Below, one piece after another: positions 7,884-18,089 of a stretch of 64,000 nt of DNA. The notes below the pieces were generated by a model. The model saw nothing but the letters and a program-made list of their open reading frames with translations, ran no database searches and was not told where the DNA came from. Both the position numbers and the translations under genes were made by a program. Source of the DNA: an uncultured Thermosynechococcus sp. (GTDB taxonomy: Bacteria > Cyanobacteriota > Cyanobacteriia > Thermosynechococcales > Thermosynechococcaceae); NCBI RefSeq assembly GCF_938074695.1, contig NZ_CALJEM010000007.1, positions 1-64,000 of the forward strand. Direction: 5' to 3'. The stretch's first letter is position 1, and each line of letters begins with the position of its first letter.

Positions 7884-8454
7884 GCATGATCACATCGCTG
7901 CTGAGTTGACTCCCCATCCCAATGGCGATCGCCCCTGCCCTCCAGAGGGGTACCACATCCTCCCAGCCAATACCCCCACAGGGGATGAGGGGAATCTCAG
8001 CAAACAGGGGTCGCACTGCCCGCAGATAGCTTGCCCCCCCCACCGCCATAATGGGAAACACCTTGACCGCCACTGCCCCTGCTTGCCACGCGCGGAGAAT
8101 TTCCGTTGGCGTCAAGGCACCCAAAATAAGCGGACAATTGGCCTCCTGGGCAAGGGGCACCACCTCTGTCGCGGTGTGGGGAGTCACAAGAAATTGCGCC
8201 CCCGCGGCGATCGCTTCCTCAGCCATCGCTGGCGTTTTGAGACTAGCAGCTCCTATCGTGCAGTGGGGAGAGTCTCGACGGAGTTGGTGCAACACCCCAG
8301 CAGCGTCAGGAGTAGTCCATGTCACCTCTAGGCAGGTGAAGCCCGCTTGGATACACACCTGAGCCTGGGCGATCGCTTGCGCAGGATCGGCCGCCCGCAC
8401 CACGGCAATCAAGGGCAGACCTTGCAAAAACTCTAACTGCTGCGGCTTGGGCAT
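7834..8454 (-). CDS. eda: KDPG/KHG aldolase family protein
   Basis: A 206-residue class I aldolase-family (beta/alpha)8 barrel of the Eda type, which normally splits 2-keto-3-deoxy-6-phosphogluconate to pyruvate and glyceraldehyde 3-phosphate in the Entner-Doudoroff pathway. The Schiff-base lysine is K131 in AVKVFP, and the catalytic glutamate is E43 in LEVTW. The arginine usually four residues after that glutamate is threonine (T47), and the usual GAGT phosphate-side motif reads GAAS (68-71). Length and fold fit the family, but these changes make the exact substrate uncertain. It is convergent with DUF1997 and divergent from smpB. Confidence 0.8.
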   Translation of the reverse strand: MPKPQQLEFLQGLPLIAVVRAADPAQAIAQAQVCIQAGFTCLEVTWTTPDAAGVLHQLRRDSPHCTIGAASLKTPAMAEEAIAAGAQFLVTPHTATEVVPLAQEANCPLILGALTPTEILRAWQAGAVAVKVFPIMAVGGASYLRAVRPLFAEIPLIPCGGIGWEDVVPLWRAGAIAIGMGSQLSSDVIMLKQQVAQARQAYRGLG

Positions 8455-8551
8455 GGCGTCATAACCATTGGAGGTGGAAGGGCAGTGATAAGATGAAAAG
8501 TTTCCCTACCCCTAAACTACGGTATATTGGCAATACCCTTGCGAGTCTCAA

Positions 8552-9010
8552 ATGGGTGATAGCGTCAAAATCCTGAGTGAAAATCGCCAAGCGCGCTTTC
8601 AATACGAAATTCTAGAAACCTATGAGTGTGGGCTAGTGCTGCTCGGCACGGAGGTCAAGTCTATCCGTGCTGGCAAGGTGAATTTACGGGATGGTTTTGC
8701 CCGCATCCGCAATGGCGAAGCGTGGTTAATGAATGTCCACATTTCGCCCCACGAGAGTACCAACCAATCCTATAACCACGATCCCCTGCGCGATCGCAAG
8801 CTTCTTCTCCACAAGCAAGAAATCCGCAAGCTGGTGGGCAAAGTGGAACAAAAGGGACTGACCCTTGTGCCCCTGAAGCTTTACCTCAAAAACGGTCGAG
8901 TCAAGGTCTCCATAGGGCTGGCTCGCGGTAAGAAACTCCACGACAAACGCCAAGCCCTCAAGCAGCGGCAAGACAAACGGGAAATGGAGCGGGCAATGAA
9001 GCAGCGCTAA
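8552..9010 (+). CDS. smpB: SsrA-binding protein SmpB
   Basis: A 152-residue tmRNA-binding protein required for trans-translation, the rescue of stalled ribosomes. Hallmarks are [62 protein letters not shown] and the basic C-terminal tail [18 protein letters not shown] that enters the decoding centre. Start ATG 8552 follows a TATATT -10-like element about 25 bases upstream. The stop lies two bases before the stop of the convergent DUF3747 gene. The tmRNA gene itself is not in this window. Confidence 0.96.
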   Translation: MGDSVKILSENRQARFQYEILETYECGLVLLGTEVKSIRAGKVNLRDGFARIRNGEAWLMNVHISPHESTNQSYNHDPLRDRKLLLHKQEIRKLVGKVEQKGLTLVPLKLYLKNGRVKVSIGLARGKKLHDKRQALKQRQDKREMERAMKQR

Positions 9011-9012
9011 GT

Positions 9013-9645
9013 TTAGCTTTGCGGTTTTGGAAGCGGGCTGGCTTCTGTACTGACGGGCAAGATGGGTGCAGGAGTAGGGCTTGGTGCACCTGCCGTTGCC
9101 GCCTCCCAAGAGTCATTGGTGAAATACACATGGCCAAGCACGTTGCCTTCATAGGTGCGCCGCGTTAGCCGCCATGTGGGTTCCAGATGGAACTTGAGGA
9201 ACTGTCCCTCCTGGAGACCATGGGTACGACCAATAATCATCCGCGGGCCACCGCGATTGCTGCTGCCGACAAGGAGTAGCTCGCCATCTCCTCTTTCAAT
9301 GCGCAGATTGTACTGCAACCCTAAATCCTGTTGAGCCACCCGAATCGAGTAACCGTTGCTATCGGTGGCACGACCACAAATGCCCGTGAAGTCAAACGTA
9401 GTCAACAGCGGATCGATCACCACCGGGTTACTGCCCGATTCGCTCCAGCAGGGACGCGTATCCTTAATTTGCTCTACCACCAGTAGGCGATACCCACCGC
9501 GGGCAAGGGGCACAGCCATTACGGCATAGCGGCTTTGATCCACTTCTGTTTGGGTAAACATATTGGCTTGGGCAGGTCGAGGGGCCATTGCTCCCAAACA
9601 GGCCACAGTCAGTAGGCTCAGACCGAGTTTTTGCCAGGATTTCAT
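9013..9645 (-). CDS. Secreted DUF3747 family protein
   Basis: A 210-residue exported cyanobacterial protein. The N-terminus is a classic signal peptide, MKSWQKLGLSLLTVACLGA with cleavage expected after AQA. The mature part carries the DUF3747 pattern: FTQTEVDQSRYAVMAVPL, GGYRLLVVEQ, PCWSESG and FDFTGICGRATDSNGYSIRV. It ends in a Pro/Thr/Ser-rich tail. I moved the start from the longer TTG reading to ATG 9645, because GAGGAG lies about nine bases upstream and overlaps that TTG. The role is unknown, probably periplasmic or outer-membrane associated. Confidence 0.85.
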   Translation of the reverse strand: MKSWQKLGLSLLTVACLGAMAPRPAQANMFTQTEVDQSRYAVMAVPLARGGYRLLVVEQIKDTRPCWSESGSNPVVIDPLLTTFDFTGICGRATDSNGYSIRVAQQDLGLQYNLRIERGDGELLLVGSSNRGGPRMIIGRTHGLQEGQFLKFHLEPTWRLTRRTYEGNVLGHVYFTNDSWEAATAGAPSPTPAPILPVSTEASPLPKPQS

Positions 9646-9764
9646 AGGGACACTCCTCAACAGAACTTGGAGGTTTTGACAGCTAAAGGTATGCTACTGT
9701 TCCACTACGATCCACGCCGAGGAACTATCAAAATTCTGGGAATTATTTTTCAAATTTTCAAACC

Positions 9765-12700
9765 TCAGCGGTGAGCAGTTAGATCTAGGCCAATCACTTG
9801 GGTATGTTGTCCCCGTGCTTGGGTGACCCCAATGGTATGCTCAGCCGCCTCAATCATGGGTCGCCGCAGACTGACAACGAGAAACTGTGCTTCTTGGCTC
9901 TGCTGCTGAATCATTTTGGCCAGGCGCTCAACATTGGCGCCATCGAGAAACATATCCACCTCATCAAAGGCATAGAAAGGGGAGGGGCGATAGCGTTGGA
10001 GGGCAAAGATAAAACTTAGCGCTGTTAGGGATTTTTCGCCCCCCGACATTGAGGCCAAGCGTTGCACGGGTTTCCCCTTGGGGTGTGCCACTAGATTCAG
10101 ACCCCCTGCAAAGGGATCCTCAGGCGTTTCCAGTTGTAAATATCCATCGCCATCGGAAAGGGTGGCAAAAATGGTTTGGAAGTTGGCATTGACGGCCTCA
10201 AAAGCTTCACGGAAGGATTGGTGACGAAGAGTTGTGAAGTTCTCAATCCGCAGTAAGATCTCCGTGCGCTCGGCTTCTAGAACGGCAAGCTTCGCCTGGA
10301 GTTCCCTAAGCCGCCCTTGGGTCTCCTCAAATTCCTGAATTGCCAGCATATTGACAGGTTCCATGGCCTGGAGCTGTTTTTCTAGGGCTTGGCACTGCTG
10401 TTGAATATCGCTGAGGGAAAGGTCAGGAGGCACGTCGGGTAATGGCTGCGGTAAGGGGGGTACCTCAATGGTGCTCAATTCCTGAAGGTGTGCTTGCAGC
10501 GTGGTGAGGGTATCGCTGGCTTTTTGGTATTCCCACTCCAGCTGTTGAGAGTCCTTTTGAGACTGCCGCAGTTGGTAGTCTTGGCGATCGCGATCGCTTT
10601 TAAGGTGACCGAGACGAGCGTCCAACTCCCTCAGGGCAGTTTGGGTTCTTTGAATTTGTGTGGCCAAGTCCCCCAGGGTTTGCTCGAGGGTCTGCTGCTG
10701 GCACAGTGTCTCCTGTTGGGCTTGGCGCAGTTGCCGTATCTCCTGCTCCGTTTGGCGTTGGGCTTGCTTCAGTTGCTCGAGTTGGCGCTGGCGATCGCCC
10801 AAGGCTTGATCCACCGCTTGTAGGGCGGCCAGATGGTCAGCGTGGATTTTCTCCTGGGCTTGAATTTGTTCCTGAAGCTGCTGCCACTGCTGATGGCAAG
10901 GATTGGCTTCAAGGGCATTCAGGGCAAGGCGTTCTGCGGCAAGTTCTGCTTCCAGTTGAGGAAGACGAGTCTCTAGGTGCGCAAGTTCAGTTTCTGCGGT
11001 GGTTAACTCTTGGCTGAGGTGCTGCTGTTGCCGCTTTAGGTCTGCCTGTTGGGCAGTGAGGCGCTGCTGTTGCTGTTGGAGTTGCTCCCATTGCCGCTGG
11101 CGATCGCGATGGCTTTGACGGGCCTCGCTCAGGGCTTGGCTCAGTTCATTGACTAGGCGCTGTTTTTGACCACGCTCTTGTAAGAGGCGATCCAGTAAGC
11201 GCTCCAACTCCCCAAGGCGATCGCGCAACCGTTCAGCTTCTGCCGACTCTTGGGGGGTAACCCCCTGACCAAAATGCAGCATGGGGGTGCGACTGTGGCT
11301 CCCCCCCGTCATTGCCCCTGAAGGTTCCAGTAAGTCCCCGTCTAGGGTTACCATCCGATACTGCCCCAGGTATTGTCGCGCTGCCTCAAGGGTCTCGAAC
11401 ACCAGCGTACTGCCAAACACATAGGCAAAAATTGGCGCATATTGCGGTTCAAAGGTAACGAGATTCAAAGCATAGTCAACACAGCCCGCTAAGGCAATGG
11501 GAGGGAGGGGCTTGGGACGTGCCATCTGATTCAGGGGCAAAAATGTTGCTCTGCCGGCCCGTTCCCGTTTGAGGAGGGCGATCGCCGCCGCTGCCACACG
11601 GTCATCTACGACAACGATATTCCCTAGGCGTGCGCCAGCTGCAATTTCTAACGCCAGTTGATAGCGGGGTTCCACCTGTCCCAGCTGCGCCACCAATCCC
11701 AGCACACCCGGTATCTCAGCACTTAAAACCAGCCGAGCCGCAGAGCTTCCTTGGGTTTCTTGGACGGCCTGTTGCCGCGCTTCCAGTTGATCCAGTTCCC
11801 GCTGCTTTTGTCGCTGTTCTCGCTCAAGGCGTTGATAGGTTTCTTCACTTAAGCGCAATTGTTGCTGTGCCCTTGCTAAGTCTTGGGCAAGGGTTTGCAC
11901 TTGCTGCTCCTGCTGGCGAACTGCTGTCTTGGCTTGAGCAAGGGCATCTTCCAATTCCAGTTGTTGGGTGTTGAGGGCAGTGAGCGCTTGATTGAGTTCC
12001 CCCTGGCGCTGGCGCAACTGTTGCGATCGCTCCTGAAGGCGAGAAAGCTCACTACGACTCGGTTCCAGTTCGTGGATCAGGGCATCAATCCGCTGTCGCC
12101 GCCGACTGTGCTCCTGAAACCAAGTTTGGGCGGCTGCACTTAACTCCTGAGCTTGCTGCCGCAGGGCGTCGAGGGTGGCTTGGCTGGTGGCAACTGCTTG
12201 GACTAGGGGGAGGCGATCGCCCCCTTGCTGTTCTAACTCTGCAGCGAGTTGCTGTTGCTGCAACCGTTGACTGTGGTACTGGGCTTGTCGTTGCCGTAGT
12301 TGTTCCCCCAACTGTTCCTGCTGCTGCTGGTAAGCGGTTTGCTGGCGTTGATACTGGCGCTGTTGGGCATAGAGATCGGCTAGCGCTGCTTGCAGGCGGA
12401 GGTACTCTTCTTCGCCGAGGACTTTCACCTGCTGATTGAGGTGTTCTAGCCTGACGGCTGCCGCTTCAATCTCTTGAGCCTTTTGCTGTAGTTGTGCTCG
12501 GCGTTGGTCTTGTTCTTTTTGCAGCCCTTGAATCTCGGCTTGCAGCCGTGTTTTTTTCTGTTCACGGGCTTGCCATTGGCGCACCAGCCGCCATTGCTCT
12601 CGCTCTTGCAGTTCCAATCGTAGAGCTTGATATTTTTCCGCTTGCAGGCGTTCCTTTTGCAGGCGATCGCGCTGTCGAATCAATTCCTGCTCAACAATGC

Positions 12701-13271
12701 GCAAGCGTTCTTCACGCTCCTTGACCGTATCTAACTTTTCGCGAGCTTGGGCAATCTTGCGGTCAAAATCCGCCACCCCCGCCAACTCGTCAATAATTTC
12801 CCGCCGTGCCTTGGCATTCATCGAAATGATATTGGTGACATCCCCCTGCAAAACCACGTTATAGCCTTGGGGATAGATACAAAACGCCTGTAATTGATCG
12901 TGCAATTCATTCAGCGTGCAGGGTTGATCATTCACCGCGTAGGTCGAGGTATAGGTGCCCTGCTGGGTTACCCGCAGTCGCCGCGTCACCCGCCATTCCG
13001 TTTCGGCATCCAGTGCAAAGGTCACCGTGACTCGTGTTTCGACAACACCATGGCCGCGTCGTGTTTGGCTGTGGTTCACCAAATCGGGCAAGCGTTCGGC
13101 TCGCATCCCCTTAGACCCTGCAAGGCCGAGGGCAAAGAGCAACGCATCCAAAAGATTCGACTTCCCTGAGCCATTGGGACCTGAAATGACCGTAAACCCC
13201 GGCAGCAGCGGAATTACCGTTGTGCCGCCAAAGGACTTAAAATTTGTGAGTTCTAACTGCTTGATGTACAC
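9765..13271 (-). CDS. smc: Chromosome segregation protein SMC
   Basis: A 1168-residue SMC ATPase that compacts and segregates the chromosome. Walker [15 protein letters not shown] is near residue 32. Two long Gln/Glu/Arg-rich coiled coils (about 170-500 and 670-1000) flank a hinge domain (about 505-660). The C-terminal head has [14 protein letters not shown] and the Walker [16 protein letters not shown]. The start is GTG 13271, fixed by the conserved [16 protein letters not shown] opening. The scpA/scpB partners are not in the window. The 158 bases upstream to the methyltransferase stop probably carry its promoter. Confidence 0.97.
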   Translation of the reverse strand: MYIKQLELTNFKSFGGTTVIPLLPGFTVISGPNGSGKSNLLDALLFALGLAGSKGMRAERLPDLVNHSQTRRGHGVVETRVTVTFALDAETEWRVTRRLRVTQQGTYTSTYAVNDQPCTLNELHDQLQAFCIYPQGYNVVLQGDVTNIISMNAKARREIIDELAGVADFDRKIAQAREKLDTVKEREERLRIVEQELIRQRDRLQKERLQAEKYQALRLELQEREQWRLVRQWQAREQKKTRLQAEIQGLQKEQDQRRAQLQQKAQEIEAAAVRLEHLNQQVKVLGEEEYLRLQAALADLYAQQRQYQRQQTAYQQQQEQLGEQLRQRQAQYHSQRLQQQQLAAELEQQGGDRLPLVQAVATSQATLDALRQQAQELSAAAQTWFQEHSRRRQRIDALIHELEPSRSELSRLQERSQQLRQRQGELNQALTALNTQQLELEDALAQAKTAVRQQEQQVQTLAQDLARAQQQLRLSEETYQRLEREQRQKQRELDQLEARQQAVQETQGSSAARLVLSAEIPGVLGLVAQLGQVEPRYQLALEIAAGARLGNIVVVDDRVAAAAIALLKRERAGRATFLPLNQMARPKPLPPIALAGCVDYALNLVTFEPQYAPIFAYVFGSTLVFETLEAARQYLGQYRMVTLDGDLLEPSGAMTGGSHSRTPMLHFGQGVTPQESAEAERLRDRLGELERLLDRLLQERGQKQRLVNELSQALSEARQSHRDRQRQWEQLQQQQQRLTAQQADLKRQQQHLSQELTTAETELAHLETRLPQLEAELAAERLALNALEANPCHQQWQQLQEQIQAQEKIHADHLAALQAVDQALGDRQRQLEQLKQAQRQTEQEIRQLRQAQQETLCQQQTLEQTLGDLATQIQRTQTALRELDARLGHLKSDRDRQDYQLRQSQKDSQQLEWEYQKASDTLTTLQAHLQELSTIEVPPLPQPLPDVPPDLSLSDIQQQCQALEKQLQAMEPVNMLAIQEFEETQGRLRELQAKLAVLEAERTEILLRIENFTTLRHQSFREAFEAVNANFQTIFATLSDGDGYLQLETPEDPFAGGLNLVAHPKGKPVQRLASMSGGEKSLTALSFIFALQRYRPSPFYAFDEVDMFLDGANVERLAKMIQQQSQEAQFLVVSLRRPMIEAAEHTIGVTQARGQHTQVIGLDLTAHR

Positions 13272-13429
13272 AATTCAGGACGCTGCTCAACGATATACAT
13301 CCTAGCTGCAAAGCATAGCTAGGTAATTGCTGAGTACATTGCACATGAACGGTTTGGCCGGCCCTATTTCTCAGGCAGTTATTCCCAGTACCAGTACAGG
13401 GATGTCAATATCCGCAACGCCACGATGCT

Positions 13430-14407
13430 CTAAACTCCAAACACTTGGGAAGACTCCTTCCATTCTTCAGGAATTTGGGAGACTTTCTCCTTTCCTGTAG
13501 GCTGATAGATCGGTTTGCCTAGGGGACGATAACGGAGAGTACCATCGTAATATGCCTGAATGCGTTGACGGGCTATCTCCACATAGGTTATTGCTCTTTC
13601 GCAACCCATTGCCCGCCGATCATGCATGAGCGCAGCAATCAATGCAGAACCAACCCCCATATAGGGATCGAAGACCCAATCCTCTCTATTGGTCAGTGCC
13701 AGAATACAACGTTCAACCAGCTCAATGGGAAACTGGCAAGGGTGGATCGTTTTCTCTGGATGGTTAGACTTGACGTTAGGAATCTCCCAGACCAGCTCTT
13801 CCCAGTCTTGGACTAAGATTTCCCATACATCAGAGGGATTTTTTCCCAGCGGGTTTCCCGATGGCTTTCCCTTATTGGGACCTTTGAAATGACGTTTGCC
13901 AGGGTATTTGGCTGGAACTCGAACTGCGTCAAGGTTGAAGATGTAATTATCGGATTTCGTGAACCATAAAATAGTCTCGTAACGCCCTGAAAAGCGCCTA
14001 GAGGCATGTAATCCATGCCCAAATTTCCAAACAATGCGATTACGCAATTTCATGCCCAGCTCTTTGAAGATCGGATAGTAGAGAATATCAAGGGGGTAAA
14101 CTTCTCCATCTTCAATAAAATTACCGACTTGCCAGCAAATACTGCCATCCTCTCTCAAGATACGGTGAAGTTGAGCAATCAATTGAGATTGAATTTTTAG
14201 ATATTGGTCAACTGAAAGCCGATTCTCATAGTCTTTTCCTAGGTTATAGGGGGGCGAAGTTACAACTAGGGTAACCGAATTATCGGGAATCTGTTGCACA
14301 AAATCATTAACATCACCACAAAAAATAGTAATACGAGCATCCGGTTTGAAATTTGTTTCGATGGGTGCGATAGATTTGACATTAGATAACAATGGAATTT
14401 GATTCAA
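13430..14407 (-). CDS. Solitary beta-class DNA methyltransferase (N4-cytosine or N6-adenine)
   Basis: A 325-residue amino-methyltransferase of the N6_N4_Mtase type. Catalytic motif IV, TSPPY (residues 50-54), comes first and the AdoMet-binding FDPYMGVGS (246-254) comes last, with the probable target-recognition region between them: the beta-class order. TSPPY slightly favours m4C. The TTG start at 14407 is supported by GGAG six bases upstream. No endonuclease gene lies beside it; the neighbours are smc and NTRC. Local base composition is clearly more AT-rich (about 38% GC in a sampled line) than the flanking genes, suggesting acquisition by transfer. Specificity cannot be read from sequence. 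Confidence 0.9.
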   Translation of the reverse strand: MNQIPLLSNVKSIAPIETNFKPDARITIFCGDVNDFVQQIPDNSVTLVVTSPPYNLGKDYENRLSVDQYLKIQSQLIAQLHRILREDGSICWQVGNFIEDGEVYPLDILYYPIFKELGMKLRNRIVWKFGHGLHASRRFSGRYETILWFTKSDNYIFNLDAVRVPAKYPGKRHFKGPNKGKPSGNPLGKNPSDVWEILVQDWEELVWEIPNVKSNHPEKTIHPCQFPIELVERCILALTNREDWVFDPYMGVGSALIAALMHDRRAMGCERAITYVEIARQRIQAYYDGTLRYRPLGKPIYQPTGKEKVSQIPEEWKESSQVFGV

Positions 14408-14555
14408 ATTCTACTCCTGCCCTCTATTAGGCCTAGGGATTGATCTCACCTTTGATTTCGCTATGCCCATTATGCCCAAAGGCGATTCCCTTGTTTGCCA
14501 CGGCAAATCGGTTTAGAATTAAATAAATCATAGTCGTTTCGAGTTTATTTTAGCT

Positions 14556-15917
14556 ATGACACCGCCACGGATTGAAAATGTTGTCATTATTGGGTCTGGC
14601 CCGGCGGGCTACACCGCAGCTATCTATGCCGCTCGCGCTAACCTCAAGCCCTTTATGTTTGAAGGCTATCAAATTGGGGGGGTGCCGGGGGGACAACTCA
14701 TGACCACCACCGAAGTGGAAAACTTTCCCGGCTTTCCTGAAGGCATTCAAGGGCCACAACTGATGGCACGGATGAAGGCGCAAGCAGAGCGCTGGGGCAC
14801 AGAGATGGTTACCGAAGATGTGATTCAAGTGGACTTTAGTCAACGCCCGTTTCTTGTTCGCTCAGCGGAGCGGCAGGTGTATGCCCACAGCGTGATTATC
14901 TGTACTGGGGCAACGGCCAAACGGCTCCATCTTCCCGGCGAGGAGCAGTATTGGACAAAGGGGGTGTCCGCCTGTGCCATTTGTGATGGGGCAATGCCCA
15001 TTTTCAAAGATGTTGAACTAGCGGTGATTGGCGGTGGTGATACTGCGGCGGAGGAAGCAATCTATCTCACCAAATACGGCTCCCACGTTCATCTCCTTGT
15101 TCGCGGTGACAAGATGCGGGCCAGTAAGGCAATGCAGGATCGCGTGTTTGCCAATCCCAAAATTACAGTACACTGGCAAACCGAAGCACGGGAAATCCTG
15201 GGCGATGGCAACTTAATGACAGGTCTGCGGATTATCAATAAAGCCACAGAGGAAGAATCCATCCTGCCGGTGCGCGGTCTATTTTACGCCATTGGTCACA
15301 CACCCAATACCCAACTTTTCAAGGATTTTCTGGAATTGGATAGCGTCGGCTATATTGTCACCCACCACGGGACACAAACGAATGTGGAAGGGGTCTTTGC
15401 GGCAGGGGATGTTCAAGATCACGAATATCGGCAGGCGGTCACCGCCGCGGGCAGTGGCTGTATGGCGGCACTAGAGGCCGAGCGTTGGCTTTCGGCGCAG
15501 GGTCTAATTCAGGAGTTTCGCCAAGCAGTAACCGAGACCAACCCCCCAGAAACAGCGAAACCCACTGCATCCTCCGAGCAGGCGTTTGATCCCCATGCCA
15601 TTAAGCATCGGGGTAGCTATGCGTTGCGCAAACTCTTCCACGAGAGCGATCGCCTGCTGTTGGTGAAATATGTCTCCCCCACCTGTGCCCCCTGCCATAC
15701 CCTCAAGCCCATTTTGGATCGGTTGGTGGAGGAGTTTGACGGCAAGGTGCAATTGATTGAAATTGACATCACTGAAGATAGCGCGATCGCCGAGCAAGCG
15801 GGAGTTACCAGTACACCTACAGTTCAGCTCTTCAAAAATAAAGAACTCCTAGAGGAGATTGTCGGGATGAAACCCAAAAGCCACTACCGCGAAACCCTCC
15901 AACGCTATCTTGCCTAG
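14556..15917 (+). CDS. ntrC (NTRC type): NADPH-thioredoxin reductase with fused thioredoxin domain (NTRC)
   Basis: A 453-residue flavoprotein in which an NADPH thioredoxin reductase (about 1-320) is fused to a C-terminal thioredoxin (about 350-453). FAD site [16 protein letters not shown], reductase active site CAIC (C140, C143), NADPH site [10 protein letters not shown] and thioredoxin site CAPC (C377, C380) are all visible. This fusion is typical of oxygenic phototrophs and reduces 2-Cys peroxiredoxins and Calvin-cycle related targets with NADPH. A poorly conserved linker of about 30 residues joins the parts. The start ATG 14556 is clear. It is divergent from the methyltransferase; the TauE-like gene follows 19 bases downstream. 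Confidence 0.95.
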   Translation: MTPPRIENVVIIGSGPAGYTAAIYAARANLKPFMFEGYQIGGVPGGQLMTTTEVENFPGFPEGIQGPQLMARMKAQAERWGTEMVTEDVIQVDFSQRPFLVRSAERQVYAHSVIICTGATAKRLHLPGEEQYWTKGVSACAICDGAMPIFKDVELAVIGGGDTAAEEAIYLTKYGSHVHLLVRGDKMRASKAMQDRVFANPKITVHWQTEAREILGDGNLMTGLRIINKATEEESILPVRGLFYAIGHTPNTQLFKDFLELDSVGYIVTHHGTQTNVEGVFAAGDVQDHEYRQAVTAAGSGCMAALEAERWLSAQGLIQEFRQAVTETNPPETAKPTASSEQAFDPHAIKHRGSYALRKLFHESDRLLLVKYVSPTCAPCHTLKPILDRLVEEFDGKVQLIEIDITEDSAIAEQAGVTSTPTVQLFKNKELLEEIVGMKPKSHYRETLQRYLA

Positions 15918-15936
15918 GCTCGAGCCACTGAGGGGC

Positions 15937-16692
15937 ATGCTCAGTGAGATCGGACTGCTCACCCTAGCGGGTCTGGCGGCAGGTGTGGTCAATGCCCTTG
16001 CCGGTGGGGGAACCCTGCTGAGTTTTCCGGCCTTGGTGGCGATCGGCCTGCCGCCGCTGGTTGCCAATCTCACCAGCACGGTTGCCTTAGTTCCCGGTTA
16101 CTTGGGAGCTACGGTGGCACAGCGCGAGGAGCTGCGGGGTCAACCATGGCGCCTAGGTTGGCTCTTTATCAGCGCTGTGGCAGGGGGGATGACAGGGGCA
16201 ATGTTGCTGCTGCACACCAAGGAGGCGGTGTTTAATGCCTTGATTCCCTACTTGCTTTTGCTAGCTGCTGTCCTCTTGGGAGTTCAAGAACAGGTGCGAG
16301 CTTGGCTAGGCCGGCGGGTGAATGCCCCTGCGATTTCTGAGGCGGGGGCGATTCCTCTTGTCTTTCTGGCGGCGGTCTATGGCGGCTACTTTGGGGCAGG
16401 TGTGAGTGTGATTCTGCTGGCAGTGTTGGGAATTGCCTTCGGCGACAATTTGACCCGCCTCAATGGCTTGAAGCAAGTTTTGGCCTTTGGTGCCAATGCT
16501 GCCGCCGCTGCCTTTTTTGTCCTGTCGGGGGAGGTGGTGTGGCCTGTTGCTGTGGGGATGGCGATCGCCACCATTGTTGGCGGTTTTTTGGGGGGGCAAT
16601 TTGCCCGCGCGGTTAACCCCGTGCTCTTACGCCGCATTGTGGTTCTTTTGGCGGTCGTACTGGCAATCGTTTACTGGTTGCAACAGCGATAA
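15937..16692 (+). CDS. TauE/SafE family membrane permease
   Basis: A 251-residue polytopic inner-membrane protein of the TauE/SafE (DUF81) family, often annotated as sulfite or organosulfonate exporter. The two-fold repeated family pattern is visible: [22 protein letters not shown] near the start and YGGYFGAGVSVILLAVLGI in the second half, each leading into hydrophobic helices. I used ATG 15937; a TTG opening 27 bases earlier would overlap NTRC. The 19-base spacing suggests co-transcription with NTRC. The actual substrate is unknown. Confidence 0.85.
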   Translation: MLSEIGLLTLAGLAAGVVNALAGGGTLLSFPALVAIGLPPLVANLTSTVALVPGYLGATVAQREELRGQPWRLGWLFISAVAGGMTGAMLLLHTKEAVFNALIPYLLLLAAVLLGVQEQVRAWLGRRVNAPAISEAGAIPLVFLAAVYGGYFGAGVSVILLAVLGIAFGDNLTRLNGLKQVLAFGANAAAAAFFVLSGEVVWPVAVGMAIATIVGGFLGGQFARAVNPVLLRRIVVLLAVVLAIVYWLQQR

Positions 16693-16735
16693 ATACCCCG
16701 CCGCAGATTGTGAATTCCACAGAGTTGGCTAACAA

Positions 16736-16807
16736 AGCCCGTGACGAGGATTGAACTCGTGGCCTCACCCTTACCAAGGGTGTGCTCTACCACTGAGCTA
16801 CACGGGC
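16736..16807 (-). tRNA. tRNA-Thr (anticodon GGU)
   Basis: On the minus strand the acceptor arms GCCCGTG and CACGGGC pair perfectly, followed by discriminator U. The D-arm (GCTC...GAGC), the anticodon stem CACCC/GGGUG with loop UUGGUAA and the T-arm with GTTCAATCC fold into a standard cloverleaf. The anticodon GGU reads ACC/ACU threonine codons. CCA is not encoded. It lies 43 bases past the convergent TauE-like gene. Confidence 0.96.
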
Positions 16808-16874
16808 GAGAATTCCCAGAGCTTTATCATAGCCCATTAAGGGGAGAATTGTACCACTGAGCTGCAAGTTTTTC

Positions 16875-17657
16875 TTAAAAGTTTCGCCGAGAGAAAATTA
16901 AGGTGGCGATCGCCAGGAGCGCCACTGTATAAATTACCCCATAAAAGGCATTGACCCCCAGTTCCAAGGGGGAGGGCAGGATTCCATAGACCGCCGTATT
17001 CTTAAAGTCTAGGCGAGATAAATCAGGAAAGATCAGATAGAGCAGCTGCAAGAGTTGGCGCACTCCCTCACTCTCGATTTTTTGACCCAGACGAACTAAA
17101 TTTTGGCTAAAGTGCCCCATAAAGTAGAGGGCGACTGTTAACAGCGTTGCAATCAGGGAACTGGTAAAACTCCCAAAGAGCAGCGCTGCCGCCGTGAGCA
17201 GCGATAGCTGAAGCACAATATAGAAGGAGGTAACGATCAGAGGCCCCGCGGGATAGGCAAACTGATTTAGGCTCATCAAAATAAACAGAATCAGCGTCAT
17301 CAGTGCCACCAGCACCAGCAGAACCGCCGAGAGACCTAAATGCTTGCCAATAATAAATTCTGCGCGGCTGATGGGCTTGGCCAACATCACTAGGATGGTG
17401 CGTTTTTCCACTTCTTTATTGAGGAGACCACCCCCCACAAAGGCGGCAATCATTAGGCCAAAGAGAGAAATTCCCCCCATTCCCACATCGAGGCTGATTT
17501 TGTCTTGGGTTCCCGCTGATACCTGCCCCAAAATGAGAATTGCTACGGCAAAGCTGAGGGCAAAGAGCGCCGTGACATAGAGAACCCGTTCCCGCAGGAT
17601 TTCATTAAAGACATTGCGGCTAATTGTCCAGAGGCGACTCAGCGTTAAGGGCAACAT
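16875..17657 (-). CDS. ABC-2 type transporter permease
   Basis: A 260-residue integral membrane protein with about six hydrophobic helices, resembling ABC-2 family permeases such as the NosY/GldF-like group. It starts MLPLTLSRLWTISRNVFNEILRE and has a conserved cytoplasmic KEVEKRTILVMLAKPISRAEFIIGK segment typical of these permeases. I placed the start at 17657, with AAGAAGGA and AGGAG just upstream; a 50-residue upstream extension looks non-coding. No ATP-binding subunit lies next to it, so the partner and substrate are unknown. Confidence 0.85.
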   Translation of the reverse strand: MLPLTLSRLWTISRNVFNEILRERVLYVTALFALSFAVAILILGQVSAGTQDKISLDVGMGGISLFGLMIAAFVGGGLLNKEVEKRTILVMLAKPISRAEFIIGKHLGLSAVLLVLVALMTLILFILMSLNQFAYPAGPLIVTSFYIVLQLSLLTAAALLFGSFTSSLIATLLTVALYFMGHFSQNLVRLGQKIESEGVRQLLQLLYLIFPDLSRLDFKNTAVYGILPSPLELGVNAFYGVIYTVALLAIATLIFSRRNF

Positions 17658-18089
17658 CTCCTGTCCTTCTTGAATTCTTGAATTTACTTTTCTCTCAAAG
17701 AATACCCAATTTTGTTGTTGCCCTAGCCTCTTGCTTAGACATTCCTGGTCAGACTTTAGACGGTAGTGGTCAAGCTTTCCCCCAATTCTAGGGCTTCTGG
17801 CGCCCACAGGAGGCCCTTAAGCAGCGGTCAAGGACACCGGCGATCCGTATTGCCAAGAAACTCCTAGAGAACCAGAAGGGGAGTAAAATACCTTGGATAC
17901 TTTTAAGAAATCACCAAGCAATCGCCAAGAACTCGCGATGCTCGTCTTTAGGTCAGCCACTGCCATCCCACTTCCAGAGGACAGTTCTCTCCTCCTTTTT
18001 CCCCAGAACTTCAAAGCCAGTGTGTCACAATAGGCGGTGGGGACGCAGTTAGGGAAGTTCAACATTGATCTTTTTGGAGAGGGTGCACC
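17658..18089. other. 432-base divergent intergenic region with one doubtful small ORF
   Basis: This separates the ABC-2 permease and the copper ATPase and must hold both promoters. A minus-strand reading from ATG 17966 to 17817 (49 residues, MAVADLKTSIASSWRLLGDF onward) is open, with a GGAAG motif only four bases before its ATG. Nothing in it is recognisable, so I do not call it a gene. No convincing metal-regulator operator was seen. Confidence 0.4.

Noticed and set aside
17817-18065. 82-codon minus-strand frame between the ABC-2 permease and the copper ATPase
   Set aside because: No homology I can recognise and no good ribosome binding site at the outer start; kept only as a note on the intergenic region.
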